Shown here in pieces: positions 17,804 to 25,885 of a stretch of 64,000 nt of DNA. The notes under the pieces are model-generated. The model had not been told where the DNA came from, did no database searches, and was given only the letters and a program-made list of their open reading frames with translations. The stretch is from an uncultured Sphingomonadaceae bacterium. GTDB taxonomy: Bacteria; Pseudomonadota; Alphaproteobacteria; Sphingomonadales; Sphingomonadaceae. Where the stretch lies: the NCBI GenBank assembly GCA_938050045.1, contig CALLJS010000017.1, positions 186,001 to 250,000 of the forward strand, read 5' to 3'. The first letter of the stretch is position 1, and each line of letters starts with the position of its first letter. Both the position numbers and the translations under genes were made by a program.

Positions 17804-19095
17804 TCACCATGGTTGGCAATGTCTAATCCATCGCGCTCATCATCTTCGCTAACGCGCATTGGGATGACCATGGAAACCGCCAGAGCCAGAAGCACGCTGC
17901 CGAAAGCTGACCAGAGGGCCACCGAACCGATGCCGATAAGTTGGATAAAAAATTGACCCATCATAGAGCCGTCATCGCCATAACCAACGCCGCCAAATGC
18001 CTCGCTCATCAAAAATGCAACCAATAATGAGCCGAGCATACCGCCAACGCCGTGAACGGCAAAAACGTCGAGTGAATCATCAATTTTCATTGTGTTTTTG
18101 ACCAAGCCAATCGCAAAATAACAGACAATAGCGGCGAATATACCAATTATGATAGCCCCGCCTGCCGATACGTTGAGCGCAGCGGGCGTAATGGTCGCAA
18201 GGCCAGCAATGGCGCCCGTGGCCCAACCCACGGTGGTGGGTTTGCCAATCTTGATTTTCTCAATCAATATCCAAACGAGCGAAGCCACCGATGCCGCCAA
18301 ATGCGTATTCAAAATAGCCGATGAAGCATCATCATTGGCTGCAACTGCGCTGCCGCCATTAAAGCCGAACCAACCAACCCATAGCAAGGCTGCACCAACA
18401 AATGTAAGCGCAGGGCTATGCGGTAGCATCATTGTTTTGGGCCAGCCTGTGCGTTTGCCAACCATCATAGCCGCAACCAATGCAGAGACGCCCGCAGTAG
18501 TGTGAACAACGATACCGCCCGCAAAATCAACCACGCCTATTTCGGCAAGCCAGCCGCCGCCCCATACCCAATGGGCCACGGGCGCATATATGATCAAACC
18601 CCATAGCGCGCAGAATGCCACGACCCACCCGAAGGTTGCGCGTTCGACCCATGCGCCGATCATCAAGGCGGGCGTAATAACCGCAAAGGCCATTTGGAAG
18701 ATTGCAAATGTGCTTTCTGGAATCAATAATCCCTCTCGGACATTGCCCAGAACGATGAGCATCCATGCATTACCGCCGCCCATGACGCCGCCTCCCACTT
18801 CACCAAAAGCTATCGTATAGCCGACAATCACCCATAGCACAGAGGCTATTGCCGCCACTGCGCCGCATTGGATCAGTACCGATAGAAAATTTTTGGATCT
18901 TACTAGTCCGCCGTAAAATAGGGCAAGGCCCGGTAAAGTCATCAGCAATACCAGAGCAGTAGAGGATAATATCCAGGCTGTATCACCGCTATCGGCTGCA
19001 TCAATTTGCGCTAAATCAATAGCATCTTGCGCGAATGATGGCATATTGGCGAATATTATAGACAGCATTATTGCTGTAGATATTTTGCGTAACAT
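17779..19095 (-). CDS. amt: Ammonium transporter
   Basis: An Amt/MEP/Rh channel that moves ammonium across the inner membrane. It begins with a signal peptide (MLRKISTAIMLSIIFANMPSFA, cleavage likely after SFA), as many Amt proteins do, then shows about eleven hydrophobic segments. Family motifs include MTLPGLALFYGGLVRSKNFLS, the twin-histidine regions GGIVVHTTAGVSALVAA and DVFAVHGVGGMLGSLL, and FGFNGGSAVAAN. Length of 438 residues is standard. No glnK gene is adjacent in the window, which is unusual because amt is often paired with it. Confidence 0.97.
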   Translation of the reverse strand: MLRKISTAIMLSIIFANMPSFAQDAIDLAQIDAADSGDTAWILSSTALVLLMTLPGLALFYGGLVRSKNFLSVLIQCGAVAAIASVLWVIVGYTIAFGEVGGGVMGGGNAWMLIVLGNVREGLLIPESTFAIFQMAFAVITPALMIGAWVERATFGWVVAFCALWGLIIYAPVAHWVWGGGWLAEIGVVDFAGGIVVHTTAGVSALVAAMMVGKRTGWPKTMMLPHSPALTFVGAALLWVGWFGFNGGSAVAANDDASSAILNTHLAASVASLVWILIEKIKIGKPTTVGWATGAIAGLATITPAALNVSAGGAIIIGIFAAIVCYFAIGLVKNTMKIDDSLDVFAVHGVGGMLGSLLVAFLMSEAFGGVGYGDDGSMMGQFFIQLIGIGSVALWSAFGSVLLALAVSMVIPMRVSEDDERDGLDIANHGERAWDLDS

Positions 19096-19269
19096 GAACT
19101 AAAATTCCCTTATTAGACATAATGCAAACGCATGATTATCAGATACTGATTTCAAGGTTATGCTTAAAAATAATGTAATATTATAATTTGGCTTAAACAT
19201 ATAGAATCAAATTATAAAGCTATTTTATAGGGGGCAATGAAAAATTCTGTTGAAAAATGTGGTTATGAT

Positions 19270-20268
19270 CTAGGTCAGACCCTCTAATATTTGATCGGGG
19301 GGGCGATGCCCATCGGCCCATACACGAATATTGGTTATGACACGCTCACCAGATGCGGTGCGCCCTTCGAACGTTGCGCTCCCCATATGCGGCAATAATA
19401 CGACATTGGCGAGCGCGAACAAACGCTTGTCTACCGCAGGCTCATGGGTATAGACATCAAGGCCAGCTCCTGCAATTTGCTCTTTTTCTAAGGCTTCGAT
19501 CAGAGCATTTTCATCGATAATCTCGCCGCGCGATGTGTTGATGATATAAGCATTGTTGCGCATTAAGGCTATTCTATCGGCATTGATGAGATTATCGGTG
19601 TCGCGCGTTAGGGGACAGTGGATCGATATAATATCGCTGCGTGATATGAGGCGATCGATATCCGCTTCATAACTAATTCCTAATTCATCCTCGCTCGATG
19701 CTGGCAGTCTCTTGCGTTTATTATAGAGGATAGAGAGGCCCAAGGCTTGTGCGCGGCGAGAGACGGCTTCGCCGATACGACCAAAACCAATAATTCCGAG
19801 TGTTTTACCACTAATTCTATGGCCAAGCATAGAAGAGGGGGCCCAGCCTTGCCAAACGCCAGAGCGCATTAATTTTTCGCCTTCGGCTAGGCGGCGCGGG
19901 ACGGATAATATCAATGCCATAGTCAAATCAGCGGTATCATCGGTGAAGACGCCGGGCGTGTTGGTGATGATAATATTGCGTTTTTTTGCAGCCGCGCAAT
20001 CAATGTGATTCACACCAGAGCCGAAATTGGCAATGAGTTTCACGCTATTGGGCAATTTATTTATCAAATCTGCGTCAAGCGTATCGGTGACAGTTGGAAC
20101 CAACACCTCTTTATTGGCGAGTCTAGCGATGATGTCTTCTTTGGTCATCGCATCATCATCTGCGTTAAAATCACAATCAAATAATTGCGCCATCCTCTGC
20201 TCAACGGCAGGCAACAGCCTGCGTGTCAGGAAGATTTTTGGTTTGATTGATCTTTTGCCGTGCTTCAT
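19270..20268 (-). CDS. D-isomer-specific 2-hydroxyacid dehydrogenase (glyoxylate/hydroxypyruvate reductase-like)
   Basis: An NAD(P)-dependent reductase of 2-ketoacids. The N-terminal catalytic lobe contains LIANFGSGVNHID; the Rossmann domain has GIIGFGRIGEAVSRRA near residue 160; the catalytic set is the arginine in INTSRGEIIDE, the glutamate in YTHEP and the histidine in LPHMGSAT. The last pattern resembles glyoxylate/hydroxypyruvate reductases. Length of 332 residues is normal. It is divergent from the SH3 protein gene and the two are about 105 bp apart. Confidence 0.9.
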   Translation of the reverse strand: MKHGKRSIKPKIFLTRRLLPAVEQRMAQLFDCDFNADDDAMTKEDIIARLANKEVLVPTVTDTLDADLINKLPNSVKLIANFGSGVNHIDCAAAKKRNIIITNTPGVFTDDTADLTMALILSVPRRLAEGEKLMRSGVWQGWAPSSMLGHRISGKTLGIIGFGRIGEAVSRRAQALGLSILYNKRKRLPASSEDELGISYEADIDRLISRSDIISIHCPLTRDTDNLINADRIALMRNNAYIINTSRGEIIDENALIEALEKEQIAGAGLDVYTHEPAVDKRLFALANVVLLPHMGSATFEGRTASGERVITNIRVWADGHRPPDQILEGLT

Positions 20269-20373
20269 TTACCCTATTTTACCTTCTTTAATACAAAGCT
20301 ATATTTCTCTAGCTTGTGTAATCATGTATTGCTATTTTATAGAGGATATAATTCCAAGGACATAGCTATTATT

Positions 20374-20886
20374 ATGAATATCATCTCTCCCACCCTATTT
20401 ACTTCACCGATACGGTATGCAATATTTTTATGTGGTGCAATTTTATTTATATCATCACTCACAATTTCAGCGAATGCGCAAAATAAACGCAAGACACCTT
20501 ATTGGGCGTCTATTGATGAATCCAAAGCAAGGATGCGCACAGGGCCTAGCACCGAATATCCAGTAAAATGGGTGTATAGGCGTGAAAAATTACCCATTAA
20601 AGTTATTGATATTCATCAAGACTGGCGCAAGATAGAAGACCCCGATGGCGATCAAGGTTGGATGCATGTCCGTTTGCTCAGCCCCGTGCGCACGGCCATG
20701 GTGATTGGTAAATCAAATGCTGAATTAAGAGATGAACCTTCGCCCAACGCTAAGATTGCATGGCGGGCTCAACCGGGCGTTGTTGGCCGCATCGATGATT
20801 GCAAAGACGGTTATTGCCGTATGGATGTTGCGGGCCGCGTGGGATATATTGATGTGCGTAAAATTATGGGCGACGAAAAAATCTAA
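20374..20886 (+). CDS. Secreted SH3-domain protein
   Basis: A 170-residue exported protein with a signal peptide (hydrophobic core YAIFLCGAILFISSLTIS, cleavage near SANA) and two bacterial SH3-like repeats: ARMRTGPSTEYPVKWVYRRE and AELRDEPSPNAKIAWRAQPG, each followed by a tryptophan- or cysteine-containing strand. Such domains usually bind cell-wall peptides. The ATG at 20374 is chosen because upstream in-frame ATGs overlap the divergent dehydrogenase gene and would put the signal peptide too far in. It stands alone; binding partner unknown. Confidence 0.85.
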   Translation: MNIISPTLFTSPIRYAIFLCGAILFISSLTISANAQNKRKTPYWASIDESKARMRTGPSTEYPVKWVYRREKLPIKVIDIHQDWRKIEDPDGDQGWMHVRLLSPVRTAMVIGKSNAELRDEPSPNAKIAWRAQPGVVGRIDDCKDGYCRMDVAGRVGYIDVRKIMGDEKI

Positions 20887-20960
20887 TCCGCTATAGCGTT
20901 AAGCCCTATAACGTTAAACCATAGAGTGATAGGCTTAAATTTAGCATAAAATTAGACGAT

Positions 20961-21036
20961 TTTAGGCAAGTATAACGATTTTAGGCAAGTATAACGGGTT
21001 TAGGCAAGTATAATGGGTTTAGGCAAGTTCAACAGC
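20961..21036. repeat. Four tandem 19-bp copies of the thiolase stop-codon region
   Basis: Copies of TTTAGGCAAGTATAACG or close variants begin at 20961, 20980, 20999 and 21018, exactly 19 bp apart. The rightmost is the end of the thiolase gene (its TAA is at 21019-21021). Because 19 is not a multiple of three, the repeated CTTGCCTAA places stops in all three minus-strand frames. Confidence 0.9.
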
Positions 21037-22206
21037 TATAGCCGTCGCCTCGCCGCCACCAATGCACAAACTGGCAACGCCTTTCGTTTTGCCTTGGGTT
21101 TTCAGCGCATTGATAAGCGTTACCAAAATGCGCGTTCCAGATGCACCGATAGGATGACCCAATGCAGTCGCGCCGCCATTAACGTTAATCTTATCGTGCG
21201 ATATTCCCAAATCGCGCATGGCAAACATAGCAACGCAAGCAAAGGCCTCGTTAATCTCGAACAATTCAACTTCATCGATTGCCCAGCCCGCCCGCTGCAA
21301 ACATTTTTGAATGGCACCAACGGGGGCGGTCGTAAATGCTGATGGTTCATGCGCATGGGCTGCATGTGATACGATATGGGCGATCGGTTTTGCGCCTTTG
21401 GCTTTTGCTGCGCTCTCGCGGCTTAATACGATGGCCGCAGCACCATCAGAGATAGACGAGCTGGTGGCTGCTGTTATCGTTCCATCCTTGGCAAAGGCAG
21501 GGCGAAGCGATGGTATTTTATCGGGTCGACCACGGCCAGGTGCTTCATCGGTATCGACGATCACATCGCCTTTGCGTCCAGCGATAGTGACAGGAACAAG
21601 CTCATCGGCAAATGCACCGCTTTCAATGGCTGCTTTGGCGCGTTCCAAAGAGGTTATAGAATATTGGTCCATTGCATCGCGCGTTAATTGATATTCATCG
21701 GCGGTATCTTGGGCGAATGTTCCCATGGCGCGGCCTTCTTCATAGGCATCTTCTAAACCGTCCAAAAACATATGGTCATAGGCGGTATCATGGCCGATAC
21801 GCGCGCCGCTGCGATGTTTTTTGAGCAAATAGGGGGCATTGGTCATGCTCTCCATACCGCCAGCAATCATAAAATCTACCGATCCAGCCGCCAGAGCTTC
21901 GGCGCTCATGATGATGGTTTGCATGCCAGAGCCGCATACTTTGTTGACGGTTGTTGCTTGTACAGATTTGGGGAGTCCTGCATTTAGTGCGGCTTGGCGT
22001 GCGGGTGCTTGGCCCAATCCTGCGGGTAAAACACAGCCCATATAAATGCGATCAAAATCTGCGCCTTTGATGCCCGATCGTTCTACCGCTGCTTTAACGG
22101 CGGTAGACCCTAAATGCGTTGCACTGGCATCTGCTAATGCGCCTTGCATGGCACCCATTGGAGTGCGGGCATAAGAGAGTATAACGACGGGATCAGATTG
22201 TTTCAT
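21019..22206 (-). CDS. Acetyl-CoA C-acetyltransferase (thiolase)
   Basis: Condenses or cleaves acetoacetyl-CoA. The 395-residue protein has the full thiolase set: NKVCGSGMQTI with the nucleophilic cysteine near residue 90, NEAFA near residue 316, NVNGGATALGHPIGASG with the catalytic histidine, and CIGGGEATA with the second cysteine near the C-terminus. The N-terminal VILSYARTPMGAMQGALAD is typical of biosynthetic-type enzymes. It could serve polyhydroxybutyrate synthesis (phaA) or fatty-acid and amino-acid breakdown; no adjacent partner decides between these. Its stop is embedded in the 19-bp tandem repeat. Confidence 0.95.
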   Translation of the reverse strand: MKQSDPVVILSYARTPMGAMQGALADASATHLGSTAVKAAVERSGIKGADFDRIYMGCVLPAGLGQAPARQAALNAGLPKSVQATTVNKVCGSGMQTIIMSAEALAAGSVDFMIAGGMESMTNAPYLLKKHRSGARIGHDTAYDHMFLDGLEDAYEEGRAMGTFAQDTADEYQLTRDAMDQYSITSLERAKAAIESGAFADELVPVTIAGRKGDVIVDTDEAPGRGRPDKIPSLRPAFAKDGTITAATSSSISDGAAAIVLSRESAAKAKGAKPIAHIVSHAAHAHEPSAFTTAPVGAIQKCLQRAGWAIDEVELFEINEAFACVAMFAMRDLGISHDKINVNGGATALGHPIGASGTRILVTLINALKTQGKTKGVASLCIGGGEATAIAVELA

Positions 22207-22381
22207 TGGAAATCCTCATTAATGGGGGCTAATATTCACATTATATAATATCGCTGACGGGGCTTTGCAATTCATCATTCATATTAATTTGTTTCGGACG
22301 TGTTTTTCATTGTCATAAAGACAGTTTCTTTTTGCAATCTTGTTAAACTGCTCTATAAATTCCTGAAGCAGGAGAGAAATT

Positions 22382-23815
22382 ATGAGCGATACCGTTAAAG
22401 AAGAAATGCAAAACATATTAGAGAAGCAACGTAAATCTTTTACCGCAGCAATGCCCGAACCTCTATCTTTGCGCCAAGATCGATTAGACCGCGCCATTGC
22501 TATGGTGCTGGATCATAAGGATGAATTTGCCAAAGCGGTATCCGCAGATTTTGGCCATAGAAGCGTTGAGCAAACCTTGCTCACCGACATTATGCCCTCC
22601 GTCAGTGCTTTAAAGCATGCCAAAAAACATCTTAATAGCTGGTCGCGCAATGAAAAGCGCAAACCAACATTTCCATTGGGCATGATTGGTTCAAAGGCCG
22701 AAGTGGTCTATCAACCCAAAGGCGTTGTTGGGGTTATTGCCCCTTGGAATTTCCCCGTTGGCATGGTGATGGTGCCGATGGCGGGGATATTGGCGGCGGG
22801 TAATCGCGCTATGATAAAGCCATCAGAATTTACCCCGCGCGTATCAGAAATGTTTGGCCAAATTGTTCCTAAATATTTTGCCGAAGAGGAAATGGCCGTG
22901 TTTACGGGTGAGAGCGATGTGGGCGCAGCCTTTTCTGCGCTGGCTTTCGATCATATGATATTCACTGGCGCAACCTCGGTTGGCCGCCATATCATGCGGG
23001 CTGCTGCGGATAATTTAGTGCCTGTCACATTAGAACTTGGCGGTAAGTCGCCAACCATCATTGGGCGCAGTGCTGATACTAAAAAAGTCAGCGAACGCAT
23101 TGCCCTCGGTAAGATGATGAACGCTGGACAAATTTGTCTTGCGCCTGATTATCTGATGGTGGCGAAGGAGCAAGAAAATGACGTTATCGATGGCTTAAAA
23201 GAAAGCGTGGCTTCTCAATATCCAACGCTGCTGCAGAATGATGATTATACATCGGTGGTCAATGGCCGCAATTATGAACGGCTGCAAAGCTATCTGGTTG
23301 ATGCCAAAGAAAAAGGTGCGGAGCTTATCGAGGTTAATCCAGCCAATGAAGATTTTGAAAGCTCCAATGGCAATAAAATGCCGCTCACTATCGTGCGCAA
23401 TGTCAACGATGATATGAAAGTGATGCAAGAAGAAATTTTTGGCCCTATTTTACCGATTATGACCTATGACAATATGGATGAAGTGGTGGATTATGTGAAC
23501 AATCATGACCGTCCATTGGGCCTATATTATTTCGGCAAAGATAGAGATGAGGAAAATCAGATTCTCGACAAAACCATATCGGGCGGTGTTACGGTTAATG
23601 ATGTTATCTTTCACAATGCGATGGAAGACCTGCCCTTTGGCGGTGTGGGGCCATCGGGCATGGGTAATTACCATGGTTTTGATGGGTTTAAGACATTCAG
23701 CCATACCAAAGCTGTGTATCGCCAAACGGGCGTTGATGTTGCGGCTATGGGCGGATTTAAAGCCCCTTATGGCAAATCAACGCAATCCACTTTGAATCGT
23801 GAATTGAAAAAATAA
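22382..23815 (+). CDS. calB: Coniferyl-aldehyde dehydrogenase
   Basis: An NAD(P)-dependent aldehyde dehydrogenase of the coniferyl-aldehyde dehydrogenase group, which oxidises aromatic and other aldehydes to acids. Evidence: VIAPWNFPVGMVMVPMAG with the catalytic asparagine, TLELGGKSPTIIG with the general-base glutamate, NAGQICLAPDYLMV with the nucleophilic cysteine, and EIFGPILPIM. The shortened 477-residue length and the C-terminal GMGNYHGFDGFKTFSHTKAV are characteristic. AGGAGAG lies about 8 nt before the ATG. It is the last chromosomal gene before the integration site, and the substrate could be broader than the name suggests. Confidence 0.88.
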   Translation: MSDTVKEEMQNILEKQRKSFTAAMPEPLSLRQDRLDRAIAMVLDHKDEFAKAVSADFGHRSVEQTLLTDIMPSVSALKHAKKHLNSWSRNEKRKPTFPLGMIGSKAEVVYQPKGVVGVIAPWNFPVGMVMVPMAGILAAGNRAMIKPSEFTPRVSEMFGQIVPKYFAEEEMAVFTGESDVGAAFSALAFDHMIFTGATSVGRHIMRAAADNLVPVTLELGGKSPTIIGRSADTKKVSERIALGKMMNAGQICLAPDYLMVAKEQENDVIDGLKESVASQYPTLLQNDDYTSVVNGRNYERLQSYLVDAKEKGAELIEVNPANEDFESSNGNKMPLTIVRNVNDDMKVMQEEIFGPILPIMTYDNMDEVVDYVNNHDRPLGLYYFGKDRDEENQILDKTISGGVTVNDVIFHNAMEDLPFGGVGPSGMGNYHGFDGFKTFSHTKAVYRQTGVDVAAMGGFKAPYGKSTQSTLNRELKK

Positions 23816-23933
23816 CGCTCTCATGGCGCGCGCGCATCGGATGGGCCATTTTTGCATTGCATCCTTTGCGGCGTCCCGCTAATGAGACGCTCTGTTTCTT
23901 ATGATAGCATGATTGCTAATATTTCTGAAACGC

Positions 23934-23973
23934 GCCCCTGTGGTGGAATTGGTAGACGCGCCGCACTCAAAAT
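23934..23973 (+). pseudogene. 5' half of a tRNA-Leu gene, cut in the anticodon loop
   Basis: GCCCCTG starts an acceptor stem, then come the TG at positions 8-9, the leucine-type D-arm, an anticodon 5' stem CCGCA (23961-23965) and the loop CTCAAAA with anticodon CAA at 23968-23970. After the loop only one base (T) could pair with the stem; the expected TGCGG is replaced by TTGAG and no variable arm, T-arm or CAGGGGC acceptor half follows. The gene therefore ends at the crossover point of the inserted element. The missing half is not in this window. It cannot make a tRNA by itself. Confidence 0.75.
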
Positions 23974-23978
23974 TGAGT
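23965..23978. other. Probable attachment-site core in the tRNA-Leu anticodon loop
   Basis: ACTCAA and TTGAGT form an inverted repeat around a 2-base centre AA, exactly where the tRNA sequence stops matching. Tyrosine integrases that use tRNA genes often cross over in the anticodon loop, and an integrase gene starts about 105 bp to the right. The partner site at the other end of the element is not visible in this window. Confidence 0.5.
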
Positions 23979-24083
23979 TCTACCTTCAAAAATTAGCCAA
24001 AAACCCTTTAATACCAACGGTTTGAGCAAGGACGAGACTTCCAAAAAGACTTACACATGTCTTACACATTTTGGAGTTTCGTT

Positions 24084-25370
24084 ATGACAGCTGAAAGTTA
24101 CGCTCTGATGGATGGCGCGCTTCACGTTTATCGGCGTGAGAATAGTCGCTTCTGGCAATGCTCAACCTATCTTGGCAGCCGCAATCACCGGCAGACAACC
24201 AAAGAGATGAACCTTGCTGCCGCTAAGGATTTTGCGCGCGACTGGTATATGGAAAAATGCGTAGAGGATCGCCAGCGCCGACGCGGCGGGTTTGCCTTGC
24301 TGGCCAACCCAGTCCCGGCACAAATGGTTGAGCCCTCACCGGTGACCGATGGTCGGCTACGCCGAACGCCAACTGGTCCCAGTTTCGAGGATGCCGCCAA
24401 AGCATTTCTCGATGAGTTCGAGGTTATCACGCAGGGCGAACGCAATGAGGGATATGTGGAATCGAAGGCTATCCATGTCCGCGTTCACCTGTTGCCATTC
24501 TTTGGCGATACAGCGCTTAAAGATATTAACGCGGGCAAAGTTCAGGACTATCGTGTTCACCGCCAGACATCCCGCGTCGATGCCAAAACCGGCAAGCCGA
24601 AGAAACCGGCACGCGCGACTTTGCATGGCGAGATCGTCACGCTCCGTCAGGTGTTGAAGACCGCCAACCGCAAGGGCTGGATTTCCGCAATTCCTGATAT
24701 GTCAGCGCCATATAAGACATCTGGCAAGCTGGAGCATCGCGCTTGGTTTTCACCCGAGGAATATAAACTGCTCTATGAGGCCACGCGTGAGCGGGCCAAA
24801 AACCCTCCCAAGCCGCGCTGGCGGGAGGTATGCGAGACTTTTCACGACTATGTTCTGTTCATGGGAAACACCGGACTTCGCCCCGACGAGTCGGCACGGA
24901 TTCAGCTGCGCGACGTCAAGATCGTGGATGACGAATCGACCGGAGAGCGAATATTAGAGATCGAGGTGCGTGGGAAGCGGGGTGTCGGTTTCTGCAAATC
25001 GATGCCCGGTGCAATTCTGCCCTTCGAGCGCGTTCGTGATCGCAAGGAGCTCAAACCGACTGACTCGATATTTGGGAAAACGCCGCGCGAATTGATGAAC
25101 ACTGTCCTAGACGAGCTTAATATGAAATTCGACCGCGATGGGCATGTCCGCACCTGCTACAGTCTGCGGCATACCTATATCTGCCTTCGACTGCTGGAAG
25201 GCGCGGATATTTATCAGGTCGCCAAGAACTGCCGGACCAGTGTCGAGATGATCGAGAAGTATTATGGACGGCATTTGAAGAACAACATCGATGCCTCGGC
25301 AGTCAATGTTCGCAGAGCGCGGCCAAAGCCAGTCGCTGCCTCAAAGAAGTCTATGAAGCCAAAGGCATAA
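24084..25370 (+). CDS. int: Tyrosine-type site-specific integrase
   Basis: Catalyses integration and excision of the element. The 428-residue protein has an N-terminal arm/core-binding part (residues about 100-200) and a C-terminal catalytic domain: first arginine in MGNTGLRPDES near residue 262, second box CYSLRHTY near residue 360 (the usual first histidine is Y), and the nucleophilic tyrosine in EKYYGRHL near residue 393. The ATG at 24084 is preferred over the ATG 27 bases upstream because GGAG lies 7 bases before it. It sits just inside the broken tRNA-Leu, the standard position for an ICE integrase. Confidence 0.92.
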   Translation: MTAESYALMDGALHVYRRENSRFWQCSTYLGSRNHRQTTKEMNLAAAKDFARDWYMEKCVEDRQRRRGGFALLANPVPAQMVEPSPVTDGRLRRTPTGPSFEDAAKAFLDEFEVITQGERNEGYVESKAIHVRVHLLPFFGDTALKDINAGKVQDYRVHRQTSRVDAKTGKPKKPARATLHGEIVTLRQVLKTANRKGWISAIPDMSAPYKTSGKLEHRAWFSPEEYKLLYEATRERAKNPPKPRWREVCETFHDYVLFMGNTGLRPDESARIQLRDVKIVDDESTGERILEIEVRGKRGVGFCKSMPGAILPFERVRDRKELKPTDSIFGKTPRELMNTVLDELNMKFDRDGHVRTCYSLRHTYICLRLLEGADIYQVAKNCRTSVEMIEKYYGRHLKNNIDASAVNVRRARPKPVAASKKSMKPKA

Positions 25371-25431
25371 TTTGCGTTCTTGATATTTTTCGTTGCGTCT
25401 CATGACGACGGCGTTATATGCCTCTCTCAAC

Positions 25432-25516
25432 GCGGGCGTGGTGGAATTGGTAGACGCGCGGGATTCAAAATCCCGTTCCGCAAGGAGTGTGGGTTCGATT
25501 CCCACCGCCCGCACCA
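25432..25516 (+). tRNA. Complete tRNA-Leu (anticodon CAA), element-borne
   Basis: An 85-nt class II tRNA with acceptor stem GCGGGCG/CGCCCGC, a leucine-type D-arm, anticodon stem CGGGA/TCCCG with loop TTCAAAA (anticodon CAA at 25466-25468), a variable arm, T-loop GGTTCGATTCC and an encoded 3' CCA. It begins 61 bp after the integrase stop and so lies inside the element. Its D-arm is nearly identical to the broken tRNA at 23934, but the acceptor and anticodon stems differ, so it is a different gene and not the other half of the same one. Confidence 0.95.
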
Positions 25517-25525
25517 TCTAAATTA

Positions 25526-25567
25526 GCAGGCTCCGATAACCCCACCGCACGGTGGGTAGGAGCCTGC
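25526..25567 (+). terminator. Long hairpin just after tRNA-Leu
   Basis: Outer arms GCAGGCTCC (25526-25534) and GGAGCCTGC (25559-25567) enclose inner arms CCCACCG and CGGTGGG. It follows the tRNA gene by 9 bases and could end its transcript, although only ATTAG and no T-run follows. Confidence 0.5.
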
Positions 25568-25602
25568 ATTAGCGGATCGCTTGGGGACGAACGTCCCGCG
25601 CT

Positions 25603-25678
25603 CCGCTTTCGCGAAATGACAATGGAAGGGTATTGTCATGTTGGCCTCAGAAATCCCGAACAGGATTTAGCCATCGCC
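25603..25678. repeat. Left copy of diverged 76-bp direct repeat flanking the restriction-modification gene
   Basis: It begins CCGCTTTCGCGAAATGACAA and ends CCATCGCC. Aligned without gaps to 29230-29305, 58 of 76 bases are the same by hand count, with the first 21 identical. The start also resembles decayed intergenic repeats of the CGAAAGCGGG type found in many alphaproteobacteria. Confidence 0.8.
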
Positions 25679-25885
25679 ACAAATTGACGCCGCGAAGTGG
25701 CATCTTTCACTTGGTCGTCCTGAATATTGTTGCGGAACGGTTTAACGATATGCTGCTATGCCACAAGCTATTGGCATTCCTCACATTCGTTGTGGACATT
25801 GACCCGTTTAATCAGTCAATGTCGTTTGGATAAGTAAGGGGGTCACATTGACGATTCAGACCGCAGTTTCAAAAAGAGCTAACAA

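Larger units (their letters stand above)
25520..25885. other. Gene-free stretch between tRNA-Leu and the restriction enzyme
   Basis: Apart from the hairpin after the tRNA and the left copy of a 76-bp repeat, this stretch holds no convincing reading frame. Short frames here have no family resemblance and cross the repeat. The last 100 bases before the restriction gene are AT-richer and may carry its promoter. Confidence 0.6.

Noticed and set aside
23934-24083. Group I intron in the tRNA-Leu anticodon loop
   Set aside because: Such introns exist in bacterial tRNA genes, but no 3' tRNA half follows and an integrase starts about 110 bp later.
23934-25516. A small 1.5-kb element with the intact tRNA-Leu as its right attachment site
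   Set aside because: The two tRNA genes differ in acceptor and anticodon stems, so they are not copies of one site; only the D-arm region is shared.
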